Below, piece by piece: positions 44,513 to 52,996 of a stretch of 64,000 nt of DNA. Location of the stretch: the NCBI GenBank assembly GCA_965247635.1, contig CBDFHJ010000010.1, positions 62,001 to 126,000 on the forward strand, read 5' to 3'. A model generated the notes under the pieces. That model did no database searches, was not told where the DNA came from, and saw only the letters and a list, made by a program, of their open reading frames with translations. Positions within the stretch are counted from its first letter, which is position 1, and the number at the start of each line of letters is the position of its first letter. The position numbers and the translations under genes were made by a program. The stretch is from CBDFHJ01 sp965247635 (GTDB taxonomy: Bacteria > Chloroflexota > Dehalococcoidia > Lucifugimonadales > Australimonadaceae).

Positions 44513-45206
44513 ATGAAAGCGGCAAGGGAATATCGACTCAACGGTCAGCGAGGGTTCACCCTCATCGAGATGATCGTGGTCATCGCCATCATCGGGGTCC
44601 TGGCAGCCATCGCGGTACCCATGGTCACCGACTACCTGGGCACTTCCAAGGAGCGGGCCTACGAGAGCGACGTGGCCCAGGTGCAGCTGGCGACGCCTAC
44701 TACGGCGACCCCAACAACGTACGGTTCCTGGGCCAGCGCCAGTATTCACAGATCGGCCAGGGCCAGACGGATCAGGGCACCCTCGAAGTAAGGACGGCCT
44801 CCTTTGACCATGTGGACGACGGTGCGGCTTTGACTAACGCGGCCGCCACGTGGAGCTCGTTGGGAGGTGTTGCAGGCAGCGACATCAGCGCACGTGGACG
44901 GACGATGGAGACGGCGTGCGAGAGATTGAAGCGGGTTCGGGCGACACGTGGACCACGGTGGAGGTGGACAGAGGAGGGAGCACGTATTACACCGACGCCC
45001 GGTACTACTTCGTGGACATGGACGAGCTGGTGACGGCGGGGCTGCTGAGCGAGCCGCTGGCCTCGGCGGCGTCGGACAACTGCCCGACGTCCACTTGCAC
45101 CGGCTCCTACATCTACTACGTGGACGAGAGAGGGCTCATCAAGACCCTGTACACCTTCTTTCCGACCAGCGCCAACAAGGGCTACATCGACGGCGTGCAC
45201 CCGTAG
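44513..45206 (+). pseudogene. Type IV pilin-like gene 2, frameshifted twice
   Basis: ATG at 44513 with AAGGAGCGGGACC. Prepilin motif RG|FTLIEMIVVIAIIGVLAAIAVP is clear. The first frame ends in Arg/Thr-rich nonsense after about residue 61. The natural continuation (DAYYGDPNNVRFLGQRQYSQ) is in another frame from about 44690, and a third frame from about 44900 (RTWTDDGDGVREIEAGSGD to KGYIDGVHP) runs to 45206. Two indels are needed. Together with genes 1 and 3 this marks a decayed pilin cluster. Confidence 0.65.
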
Positions 45207-45243
45207 GCGCTACGGGCACCGCCCGAGGCTAGATCGATGGGAT

Positions 45244-45283
45244 ACATCTGCCCTCCGGCAGGCCTCCGCCGGAGGGCGGATGT
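45244..45283 (+). terminator. Hairpin downstream of pilin-like gene 2
   Basis: Arms ACATCTGCCCTCCGGC and GCCGGAGGGCGGATGT with an eight-base loop and one mismatch. No T-run. Confidence 0.4.
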
Positions 45284-45284
45284 G

Positions 45285-45477
45285 TTTCGGGGCCTGTCGC
45301 TTGTGGAATGTAACCTACTCCTTGGGATAACAATCGTCGCCGCTGGCGCGGGAGAGGCGTGCCCGCGGTGGTCAACGTGGACAACGCCCCGAGGCTGTAA
45401 CCGACGTCCAGATGGTTGAGGTAGACGGGACCCGTGGGACCGTACGGCTGTTAAGGCGCACAGCTATAACCTCCTAA
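45285..45477 (+). pseudogene. Possible remnant of a third pilin-like gene
   Basis: RG|LSLVECNLLLGITIVAAGAG resembles a prepilin signal (Gly, then Glu at +5, then hydrophobic). The frame then breaks; further fragments PAVVNVDNAP and EAVTDVQMVEVDGTRGTVRL appear in other frames up to a stop at 45477, overlapping the end of the convergent MFS gene. Very degraded, so only a tentative call. Confidence 0.35.
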
Positions 45478-46711
45478 TCTTCGGAAGTAGTAGCAGACCG
45501 GCGAGCGCGAGCACCACGAGGCCGACTCCGTGCACGCCTAGTGCGAAGCCAATCGTGAACGCGGACGCCAAGGCGCCGATCTGCAGGTTGCCCAACGGTG
45601 CCGTCCCCGTCGCCAAGACCCACGCGCCCATCGACCTGCCCCGCAACTCATTGGGCACGACGAGCTGCATCATGCTCTGGGAGTAGACGTCTGAGAGCGC
45701 CGCCATGCCGCTGATGGTGGCGATGGCCACAATGACCAGTGCGAAGTTCGAAGCGAGTCCCAGCAGGAGCACGGCCGCGCCGAACACGAGCAGGGTGATG
45801 AGATACGTAAGCCCCTTGGGAAGCCGATCACCCAGGACGGTGACAAAAAGGGCCGCCACGACCCCGCCCAGCGACCGCACGGCGCCCATGACGCCAAGGC
45901 CCACGGCGCCGACGTCAAGAACGTCCCGCGCGATACTCGGAAGCAACGCCTGGTTGGAGAAGCCCAGGACCTCCACGGTGGCCGTCATAATCACAAGAGT
46001 CAGGAGCGTGCTGTTGCGCCGCGCCTCAACGCCAAAGTGCTTCAAGCTCTCCCACACCGGCTCGGTCGAGGTTGCCGCCGCCTGGCTGCGCGAGTGAATG
46101 AGCAGAAGCACCGCCGCGGAGACAAGGTAGCTGACCGCTAAGGCTAGGTAGGCTACGTCCCAGCCAATGCGGGCCATGATAAAGCCCATGGCCAGTGAGC
46201 CAATGGCCCCTCCGGCCCGCGTCCCGAGCCCCACGAACGCGAGCCCATTCACGATGTGGTTTGGCCCCACGATGTCGTAGACATAGCTATGCCGCAGCGT
46301 CATGTAGAGGGTGCTCATGGCGCCGGCGACCGGCGCGAGCACAAAGAGGTGCCACACTTCCAATGAGTCGGTGAAGAGCAGCAGGCTTACCCCGGCGGCC
46401 ATCGCCGCAAGCAGCACGTTCAGCGCCCGCATGAAGACCCGCCGGTCAACCATGTCGGCGATGGTCCCCGCGGGAATTCCCAGGAAGAACGACGGTGCCA
46501 TCCGCGCGCCCAGCGCCGCCCCGACCATGAACGGCGAGCCGGTGAGTTGAAGCACTATCCAGCCAAGGGCAATGGCCTCGCCCATGAAGCCGATGGAGTC
46601 GAACACTCCGGCCACGCCGAGCAGTCGCAAGTCGTGATATGACAAGACATGGGTCCGGAGCACATTTCGGAAAAGGACCCGCGCCAGGGAGTTCAAGGCG
46701 TTACCAGCCAA
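45464..46711 (-). CDS. MFS transporter, EntS-like (MFS_3)
   Basis: 415 residues, 12 membrane segments. GIPAGTIADMVDRRVFMRALN and LVVPNELRGRSMGAWVLATG are the pattern of the MFS_3 export group, which includes EntS and macrolide exporters. It probably extrudes a small molecule or drug. The start is TTG at 46711 with CAGGAG upstream. It converges on the pilin remnants with a small overlap, which suggests they are no longer under selection. Confidence 0.82.
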   Translation of the reverse strand: MAGNALNSLARVLFRNVLRTHVLSYHDLRLLGVAGVFDSIGFMGEAIALGWIVLQLTGSPFMVGAALGARMAPSFFLGIPAGTIADMVDRRVFMRALNVLLAAMAAGVSLLLFTDSLEVWHLFVLAPVAGAMSTLYMTLRHSYVYDIVGPNHIVNGLAFVGLGTRAGGAIGSLAMGFIMARIGWDVAYLALAVSYLVSAAVLLLIHSRSQAAATSTEPVWESLKHFGVEARRNSTLLTLVIMTATVEVLGFSNQALLPSIARDVLDVGAVGLGVMGAVRSLGGVVAALFVTVLGDRLPKGLTYLITLLVFGAAVLLLGLASNFALVIVAIATISGMAALSDVYSQSMMQLVVPNELRGRSMGAWVLATGTAPLGNLQIGALASAFTIGFALGVHGVGLVVLALAGLLLLPKIRRL

Positions 46712-46964
46712 GAGTCATCTCCTGAGGTAGATGAGGCCGCGCATGACGCGGTTGCCTCAATCGGAGACATGCCGCTCCGAGATCGGGCCGCGGAGCAGCA
46801 ATTATGCACCGCCGCCGGGTTGTCAACAACGAAGCGCGATCTGCGCGGGCACGCCGACCGGGCTGAGAACATCTCATGTAGAATAGGAGGCGGCTTCTAG
46901 CAGCCGTGTTCCCATCGCCAATTCCCCATGGACTACAACCGCCAGTCCAGTTTCGGAGTGATAG

Positions 46965-47723
46965 ATGACTAACAGGCAACGCGCTGCCCCACCAGGTCCA
47001 GCACCTTCCGCCGAGGTAGTGGCGAAGCTGGTCGAAGACGTGCGTCAAAAGCTTCGGGCCGCGGCCAACGAGAAGGCCGCCGCTGAAATCAAGCGGACCT
47101 ACGGAGAGGAGGTCCCGTGTTTGGGAGTTCCCTCCTCTCAGGTTAGCCAGATTGGCCTGGAGAAGGTCCGTCAGATGCGCACCGGCGGCCTGGCGCTGTC
47201 ACTGGAGGTGGCCGACCCGCTGTGGCGCTCCGGCGTGCTGGAGGAGGGGTTGGTGGCGACCCAGATCGTGAACGCCATGGGCCGGCACATCGGCGGCGGC
47301 GACTTTGGCCGTTTCGAGACGTGGGCCGGCTTCCTGACCAACGCGGCCAACGCCGATGGCCTCGCGCTTCACCTGGTCTCTCGTGCCCTCGCCGCCAAGC
47401 CGTCCTTGGTAAACAGACTGCGGGAGTGGGCGAAGTCGCCCAACGCCATCCGCCGCCGTGCGGCTATCGTGTCCTTCGTTCCGCTGGTCCGGGAGGGCCG
47501 GTTCTTGACCGATGCCCTGTCGGTGGTGGGAGAGGTCATGGCCGACTCGGACCCGCGGGTCCAAGAGGGCGCGGGACTGATGCTCATGGAAGCCAGCCGG
47601 CTTCAGGCGGACCGAGTGGTGGAGTTCATCCGCCCCTGGCAGGGGAAGAGCCCTCGGCAACTCCTCGCCAAGGCCGCGACTAAGCTCTCCGACTCGCACC
47701 GGGCGGCGGTCCTTGGCGGCTGA
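46965..47723 (+). CDS. DNA alkylation repair (AlkD-like) protein
   Basis: 252 residues, ATG at 46965. Helical HEAT-like sequence with AlkD family words: RTYGEEVPCLGVPSSQVSQIG, VADPLWRSGVLEEGLVATQIV, FGRFETWAGFLTNAANADGL and WAKSPNAIRRRAAIVSFVPLVREG. AlkD glycosylases excise bulky or alkylated bases without base flipping. The catalytic Asp and Trp pair is plausible (FETWAGFLTN) but cannot be fixed by eye. It stands alone; no SOS box precedes it. Confidence 0.78.
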   Translation: MTNRQRAAPPGPAPSAEVVAKLVEDVRQKLRAAANEKAAAEIKRTYGEEVPCLGVPSSQVSQIGLEKVRQMRTGGLALSLEVADPLWRSGVLEEGLVATQIVNAMGRHIGGGDFGRFETWAGFLTNAANADGLALHLVSRALAAKPSLVNRLREWAKSPNAIRRRAAIVSFVPLVREGRFLTDALSVVGEVMADSDPRVQEGAGLMLMEASRLQADRVVEFIRPWQGKSPRQLLAKAATKLSDSHRAAVLGG

Positions 47724-47752
47724 CGAGCAAAAGGAAGAGCAGGGGGCGCGAG

Positions 47753-48112
47753 ATGCGGCGAACGGGTCGGGGCGTGGTGATGGCGGTGTTGGTGGGTAGT
47801 GTCGCAGCCTTCATCTCCGTGGCGCCGGCGCTGTTTATTCAGTCGGTGTTCATCGGCTCGGCCCAGCGGTGCGATGACCAGCAGCGCTACGAAGAAGCAA
47901 CCGTGGGCGAGATCCAGACCACCTGCGAGGAGGAGCTGGGCGAAACACCCTTCTGGTTTCCGGTGCTCATCATCGCGGTTGGGGGGGCTACCGGCCTCGC
48001 GGGTGGCTTCGTCTACGGCTTCTTTACGGAGCCGAAGCCGCGCCGGCGTCCGATACTGGCATCACGGTACGCCCCACCGGCGTCGCCCGAGGCTGAGCGT
48101 CCGAGTGGATGA
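47753..48112 (+). CDS. Small membrane protein of unknown function
   Basis: 119 residues with two hydrophobic segments (GVVMAVLVGSVAAFISVAPALF and PFWFPVLIIAVGGATGLAGGFVYGFF) flanking a polar Cys-containing loop (RCDDQQRYEEATVGEIQTTCEEE). ATG at 47753 with GGGGG upstream. It follows the AlkD-like gene by 29 bases and could be co-transcribed. No known family recognised. Confidence 0.6.
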   Translation: MRRTGRGVVMAVLVGSVAAFISVAPALFIQSVFIGSAQRCDDQQRYEEATVGEIQTTCEEELGETPFWFPVLIIAVGGATGLAGGFVYGFFTEPKPRRRPILASRYAPPASPEAERPSG

Positions 48113-48240
48113 CCCGACGTGCCGTGGCCAATCGGCCCGCGCTACCTCTGTGCTAAGAGGCCGCGGAAAGACGTTCCCTAACACGGTTGACGAACCGCCG
48201 GAGCGTTCTCAGACTCATTGGGTGGCAACGTCCAACATTT

Positions 48241-48269
48241 TTGACGAATACTAGTTTTTGTTTTAGTAT
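48241..48269 (+). promoter_or_regulatory. Predicted promoter of the PD40 lipoprotein
   Basis: TTGACG (48241-48246), 17-base spacer, TAGTAT (48264-48269). The ATG at 48281 begins only about 5 bases after the expected start, so the mRNA may be nearly leaderless. Confidence 0.55.
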
Positions 48270-48280
48270 TCCGATGATCT

Positions 48281-49363
48281 ATGTCTAAGGTACATCCCTC
48301 GGCCCTTCCATTTCCTTCATCTCGCCTGAGCGCTGGGCACGGGACACGGTCTCTGTTGCGCCGCACGCTGGGATTGCTGATCTTGGCAATGGTGGCCGGC
48401 GTCACGGCCGCGGCGTGTGGGCTGCTCAGCGATACAGGCTTCATTGCCTATACCGAGGGACCGGAGGGGACCAGGGACATCAGCGTCGTGCGGCCCGATG
48501 GCAGTCAGCGCCGCGTGGTGATCAATCATCCCGCCGACGACTTTGCGCCCCGCTGGTCACCCAACGGTCAACGGCTCGCCTTCCTCTCGGACCGCGACGG
48601 AAACGTGGAGCTTTACGTGGCGCCTGCCGACGGGTCCAGCGCCATGCGGTCCACCAACTCGGGCGTGGCGGAGTCTCAGCCCGTTTGGTCTCCCGACAGT
48701 CAGCACCTGGTCTACGTAGCGCCCGACTTCGAGGGGAACCCGCGCATCTACCTGATAGACCTCTCGGAGCTCATTCCCCGCCAACTCACCTTTGGAACGG
48801 CAGGGGAAACGGACCCCGCCTGGTCGCCGGATGGCAGGTGGGTCGCCTTCGCGGGGCAGGACGCTAATGGCACCTCTTTGGGCATCTTCCTGCGTAACCC
48901 AGACGGGGTGAACCGAATTCACCTCACGCACGGTATCGACTACAGCCCGGCGTGGTCGCCCGATAGCAAGCGCCTGGCCTTTGTCTCGGAACGGGACGGC
49001 AATCAGGAGCTCTACGTGGTGAACGTGGGCGGAGGCGTCGAGTTCCCCGAGCCGGTCCGCGTGACCGACCATCCGGCCGCAGACTACGCGCCTGCCTGGT
49101 CGCCGGACGGCAAGCGCATCGGCTTCCTCTCGCGCCGTTCCGGCTACACAAGCATCTACAGCGTCTTGCCCAAGGGCGAAGACCTGAAGGCGCTCACAGC
49201 CAACGAAGTAGAAGAGCGCACGATGGCATGGGGCCCCAACGGAGACCTGGCGTTCATTTCCGAGCTCACTGAGCAGCCGGGCCTGTTCGTCATGAAGGAC
49301 GACGGCACCGGACAGCAGCTGGTAACCCCGGCCGGCACTACCTACACGTTCCCCGACTGGTAG
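48281..49363 (+). CDS. PD40/TolB-like beta-propeller lipoprotein
   Basis: 360 residues. A hydrophobic signal (LGLLILAMVAGVTAAAC) with Cys46 suggests lipidation. Five or six PD40 repeats follow, each with the word SPDG or SPNG and a W (for example FAPRWSPNGQRLAFLSDRDG, PAWSPDGRWVAFAG, PAWSPDGKRIGFLSRRSG). The fold resembles the C-terminal domain of TolB. It probably binds a protein or polysaccharide outside the membrane. It is not next to tol genes. The N-terminal 30 residues precede the signal, so a downstream start is possible. Confidence 0.8.
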   Translation: MSKVHPSALPFPSSRLSAGHGTRSLLRRTLGLLILAMVAGVTAAACGLLSDTGFIAYTEGPEGTRDISVVRPDGSQRRVVINHPADDFAPRWSPNGQRLAFLSDRDGNVELYVAPADGSSAMRSTNSGVAESQPVWSPDSQHLVYVAPDFEGNPRIYLIDLSELIPRQLTFGTAGETDPAWSPDGRWVAFAGQDANGTSLGIFLRNPDGVNRIHLTHGIDYSPAWSPDSKRLAFVSERDGNQELYVVNVGGGVEFPEPVRVTDHPAADYAPAWSPDGKRIGFLSRRSGYTSIYSVLPKGEDLKALTANEVEERTMAWGPNGDLAFISELTEQPGLFVMKDDGTGQQLVTPAGTTYTFPDW

Positions 49364-49562
49364 GAACCATCCCTTCGGTTGTTGCGAAAGCCTCCTCCTG
49401 ACCGTAGCGGCCCACGGAGTCTAGTCCGGCCGTGATTCGTGTCCCGAAAGTATTACCCTCGTTGCTGTTGCTCCTAGTAGCCGCGATGGTAAGGTCTTGT
49501 TGCCCGGTTCGTCTCTGCGGGTACCGTTCTACAGCGACTTGAATTCACCGAAGGAGACGGCC

Positions 49563-50879
49563 TTGCTCCAGGTGCGTGTGTTGGGCCGGCCCAGACGGGT
49601 CTTCTACGGATGGGTCGTTGTCGGCGCCGGTTTCATCAACCAAGTCTTCAACTCAGGTCTGGGTTTTCAGGGCTTCGGCACGTTCATCGTGCCCCTGGAG
49701 GGGGCGTTTGGCTGGAACAAGACCCAGCTTTCCGCGGCCCGCTCTTTCATGCAAATCGAGAACGGCCTGATGGGACCCATAGAGGGGTTCTTAGTCGACC
49801 GGTTCGGCCCGCGGGTGATGATGGCGACGGGGATGTTCATTTTTGGCCTGGGCCTGTTTCTCCTGGGCTTTATCCACTCGCTCTGGGCCTACTACGCCGT
49901 CTTTATCCTCATGGCGTTGGGCACCAGCATCGGCGGATTCCTCGTGATGTCGACCGCCATCAACAACTGGTTTCGGCGGAAGCGGACCATGGCCATGTCC
50001 CTGGCCCAGACCGGCCTCGGGTTCGGGGGCATCGTGGTCATTCCGCTGCTGGTCTGGGGACAGGGTGAATTCGGCTGGCGCACCGCGGCCATGGGCGCAG
50101 GGGTGATCGTGTGGCTCATCGGCATCCCCGCCGCTATGCTCATGCGCCATACGCCTGAAAAGTACGGTGCGTTGCCCGATGGCGACCCACCGCCGACCCC
50201 GGCTCAGGACTTGGCGGCCGCCACGGCAGCTCGCCCCAAGGGTGGCGGCGAGGTGGACTTCACGCTACGAGAGGCGTTCCACACGCCGGCATTCTGGCTC
50301 ATCGGACTGGGGCATGGCCTATCCATCTTGGTCATCACTGCCATTGCGGTGCACCAGTTTGCTCATTTGGAGCAGGGGGTGGGCCTGACCCGGTCGTCAG
50401 CAGTGTTGGTGGTGATCGTTCTCAATGTCATGAACATCATAGGCCGTCTGGTCGGGGGTGTGCTGGGGGACATGTATGACAAGCGTTACATGGCGGCCGC
50501 GGGCGTGGCGGGCGCTAGCATCGCTGTCTTCATCCTGGCCATCGCCGACTCGCTGGCCGAAGCCATGGCCTTCGGCGTCATCTATGGCTTCTTTTGGGGT
50601 CTACGCGGGCCATTGATGAACTCCATCCGGGGGGAGTACTTCGGCCGGGCCTCCTTCGGAAAGATCATCGGCACCTCCTCGTTGCTCACCATGCCCGCGT
50701 CCATATTCGGGCCGATCCTCGCCGGGTTCATGGCCGATACTCAGGGCGACTATGTAATGGGGTTCATCATCCTGTCGGCGATAAGCGCACTGGGCAGCGT
50801 CCTGTTTCTGGTCACGAAGCCACCCGCTCCCCCCGCGCGGCTCCGCGGGCCGGTGGCGCCGCGAGCGTCCACCGCGTGA
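49563..50879 (+). CDS. MFS transporter (oxalate/formate or monocarboxylate type)
   Basis: 438 residues from a TTG at 49563 with AAGGAGA 5 bases before it; the frame is open from 49497 but without such support. It has 12 membrane segments with RVFYGWVVVGAGFINQVFNSG, the antiporter-like opening, VDRFGPRVMMATG and WFRRKRTMAMSLAQTG. It probably carries a carboxylate. Close in type to 29428 and 54819. Confidence 0.83.
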   Translation: MLQVRVLGRPRRVFYGWVVVGAGFINQVFNSGLGFQGFGTFIVPLEGAFGWNKTQLSAARSFMQIENGLMGPIEGFLVDRFGPRVMMATGMFIFGLGLFLLGFIHSLWAYYAVFILMALGTSIGGFLVMSTAINNWFRRKRTMAMSLAQTGLGFGGIVVIPLLVWGQGEFGWRTAAMGAGVIVWLIGIPAAMLMRHTPEKYGALPDGDPPPTPAQDLAAATAARPKGGGEVDFTLREAFHTPAFWLIGLGHGLSILVITAIAVHQFAHLEQGVGLTRSSAVLVVIVLNVMNIIGRLVGGVLGDMYDKRYMAAAGVAGASIAVFILAIADSLAEAMAFGVIYGFFWGLRGPLMNSIRGEYFGRASFGKIIGTSSLLTMPASIFGPILAGFMADTQGDYVMGFIILSAISALGSVLFLVTKPPAPPARLRGPVAPRASTA

Positions 50880-50960
50880 GGGTCCAGCCGCGCGGTAGCG
50901 CCGGCGTCAGGCGGTGTGGGACAGCCGCATGACTATTTCTCCGCCTGAGATAATAGAACT

Positions 50961-51452
50961 ATGCGCCTTGCCAAGAAAGTCCCATTACAACGGGTGCGAC
51001 AGTGGTTAGACGACCGCATTCTGGACCGTGACCGAACGGATCGGGCACGACGAGTAGTGGTCCGGATGACTCGGGAGGCCGAAGAGGAAGTAAACCGGGC
51101 ATATAACGAAGGGAAGAGAGGGAATGACCTTGAATATGCCCGCTATGCTGCGTATTTTGATGTAGGACTTGCCGAGGACGATCTAAGGAGACTGATTACC
51201 CGTCGCCTTGTACAGGAAGCATATCGTCGCTATCTCGAAGTACCACCTCGTTCGGAAGAGTCTGAGTTATAGTACGCTGGGCATGAGGGTGACTGGATTC
51301 TTACCAATGCAGGGATTTCAAAACTCCGAGCAGAAATCCGAGCGGACCGGCTTGCTGAGTGGCAGCTACCCTTGGCTAGATGGGCAGTGGTGGCTGGAAT
51401 TCTGAGCGGGGTGGCAGGCATCCTAGCCTTGGTTGTAGCCCTACGGAACTAA
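50961..51452 (+). pseudogene. Membrane-anchored protein interrupted by an in-frame amber codon
   Basis: Two parts in the same frame are separated by TAG at 51270-51272. The first 103 residues are helical and charged (RRVVVRMTREAEEEVNRAYNE). After the TAG the frame reads YAGHEGDWILTNAGISKLRAEIRADRL and then a membrane helix (WAVVAGILSGVAGILALVVALRN) to TAA at 51450-51452. The second part (DWILTNAGISKLRAEIR, then a helix) resembles the C-terminus of a common bacterial hypothetical family. Either a nonsense mutation or readthrough. Lower GC than the neighbours suggests transfer. Confidence 0.65.
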
Positions 51453-51487
51453 GGTCCGGAGTTCTATCATTTTGCAGTCGCAGAATG

Positions 51488-51726
51488 GAGACCAATACCG
51501 AAAACTTTCACTTGTTAAGTCGGCCTGGATATGTGACGAATGACTTGAAGGCCGGCAAGTCGATCCTGACGCAGTTGTTCAAGCCATAATGCTGGAACTT
51601 CAACAAGAGTGGGGTACAAATTCGAGAAAGTCGCTCATGGGGAACATGATGGATTACAACACGAACGAATATGACCAGTTGCGAGGTGAATACCTCAAGG
51701 TTGCCGCGGCAACTGATATGCCATGA
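51488..51726 (+). pseudogene. 5' remnant of the HEPN-like gene
   Basis: An ATG at 51488 opens METNTENFHLLSRPGYVTND, then a frame break near 51545; the next frame (EGRQVDPDAVVQAIMLELQQEWG to AAATDMP) ends in the stop 51724-51726, which overlaps the ATG of the next ORF (ATGA). It reads as one helical protein after correction of one indel, and a second shift joins it to 51723. Could also be two small co-translated genes. Confidence 0.4.
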
Positions 51727-52118
51727 GTTGGGTGACTGCCTATATGTTGGAATTAGGAGAGCACGAGGTATTTCAACCGTGGTACGTTGCAGCACCAATT
51801 CCCTTTAGCTCGAAACTCAGGCTTTTTGCAGATTTGATGAAGCCAAATGCAACGCCAGGATTTGAGGGCTTGCCCGACCGGATCAGCAAGGTGCAGGAGT
51901 ACCGAAATGTGGTCGCTCACTCGTTTCGAGAGCATTTTGGTATTCGCACTTCGAGGGGACTGGATGTAACTAAACAGCTAGGCGGCCTTGAGGATATGCG
52001 GAATAGGCTCGAAGAGGCCCAAAAGGTAGAGTCTCTCCTGGGTAGTATGCTCTACAGCTACCTGACAGGTCCAATGCCGTTGGTATCGGCAGACGACATC
52101 GCAGACGCTCCCTTGTAA
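51723..52118 (+). CDS. HEPN-like domain protein (possibly truncated)
   Basis: 131 residues, helical. The segment ISKVQEYRNVVAHSFREH has the HEPN RNase signature R-N-x3-H. HEPN proteins act as ribonuclease toxins or in abortive-infection defence. The ATG overlaps the previous stop. The TAA stop falls in the first unit of the following minisatellite, so the repeat may have replaced the original 3' end. No antitoxin (MNT) gene is beside it. Domain call rests on this motif and helix pattern. Confidence 0.5.
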   Translation: MSWVTAYMLELGEHEVFQPWYVAAPIPFSSKLRLFADLMKPNATPGFEGLPDRISKVQEYRNVVAHSFREHFGIRTSRGLDVTKQLGGLEDMRNRLEEAQKVESLLGSMLYSYLTGPMPLVSADDIADAPL

Positions 52119-52797
52119 CACGTTCCGCTGTAACACGTTCCGCTGTAACACGTTCCGCTGTAACACGTTCCGCTGTAACACGTTCCGCTGTAACACGTTC
52201 CGCTGTAACACGTTCCGCTGTAACACGTTCCGCTGTAACACGTTCCGCTGTAACACGTTCCGCTGTAACACGTTCCGCTGTACGTTCCGCTGTAACACGT
52301 TCCGCTGTAACACGTTCCGCTGTAACACGTTCCGCTGTAACACGTTCCGCTGTAACACGTTCTGTAACACGTTCCGCTGTAACACGTTCCGCTGTAACAC
52401 GTTCCGCTGTAACACGTTCCGCTGTAACACGTTCCGCTGTAACACGCGCTGTAACACGTTCCGCTGTAACACGTTCCGCTGTAACACGTTCCGCTGTAAC
52501 ACGTTCCGCTGTAACACGTTCTGTAACACGTTCCGCTGTAACACGTTCCGCTGTAACACTAACACGTTCCGCTGTAACACGTTCCGCTGTAACACGTTCC
52601 GCTGTAACACGTTCCGCTGTAACACGTTCCGCTGTAACACGTTCCGCTGTAACACGTTCCGCTGTAACACGTTCCGCTGTAACACGTTCCGCTGTAACAC
52701 GTTCCGCTGTAACACGTTCCGCTGTAACACGTTCCGCTGTAACACGTTCCGCTGTAACACGTTCCGCTGTAACACGTTCCGCTGTAACACGTTCCGC
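52114..52797. repeat. 15-bp minisatellite, about 46 units
   Basis: Unit TGTAACACGTTCCGC, nearly perfect for 684 bases. Five variant units occur near 52278, 52360, 52444, 52518 and 52556; the first four are 3 bases short and the last 9 bases short. All length changes are multiples of three. On the minus strand all three frames are open through it (ERVTA, NVLQR and TCYSG repeats), on the plus strand two are. It is not a CRISPR array because there are no unique spacers. Confidence 0.95.
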
Positions 52798-52938
52798 GTG
52801 TGGCATTAGATTTTAGTAGACCACTCGGAAGTGTCGATTCTTCAGAGCCTGGCAGCAACGCGTGAAGGGGAACATCGGGTTTCTTTGTGCCTCCTACCCA
52901 GCAGACCCTCGAGACAATGAGTTTCGCGAAACCCACCC

Positions 52939-52967
52939 TTGACAAAATAGAACATTAGTTCTATCAT
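52939..52967 (+). promoter_or_regulatory. Predicted promoter of the terminase-derived operon
   Basis: TTGACA (52939-52944), 17-base spacer, TATCAT (52962-52967). An ideal sigma-70-type promoter 30 bases before the ATG at 52997. Confidence 0.78.
52947..52964. promoter_or_regulatory. LexA (SOS) box inside the promoter
   Basis: ATAGAACATTAGTTCTAT is a perfect 7-4-7 palindrome containing GAAC-N4-GTTC. It fills the -35/-10 spacer and touches the -10, so LexA binding should block transcription. Confidence 0.8.
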
Positions 52968-52996
52968 GGCGCCCACTGTTGGGGAGGGCTACTCCT

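Noticed and set aside
52114..52797. CRISPR array
   Set aside because: Units are contiguous with no unique spacers, and no cas gene is in the window.
51970..52806. 278-residue ERVTA-repeat protein as a real gene
   Set aside because: It begins without a ribosome-binding site, all minus frames are open, and its end is antisense to the HEPN-like gene. Kept only as a question in the minisatellite finding.
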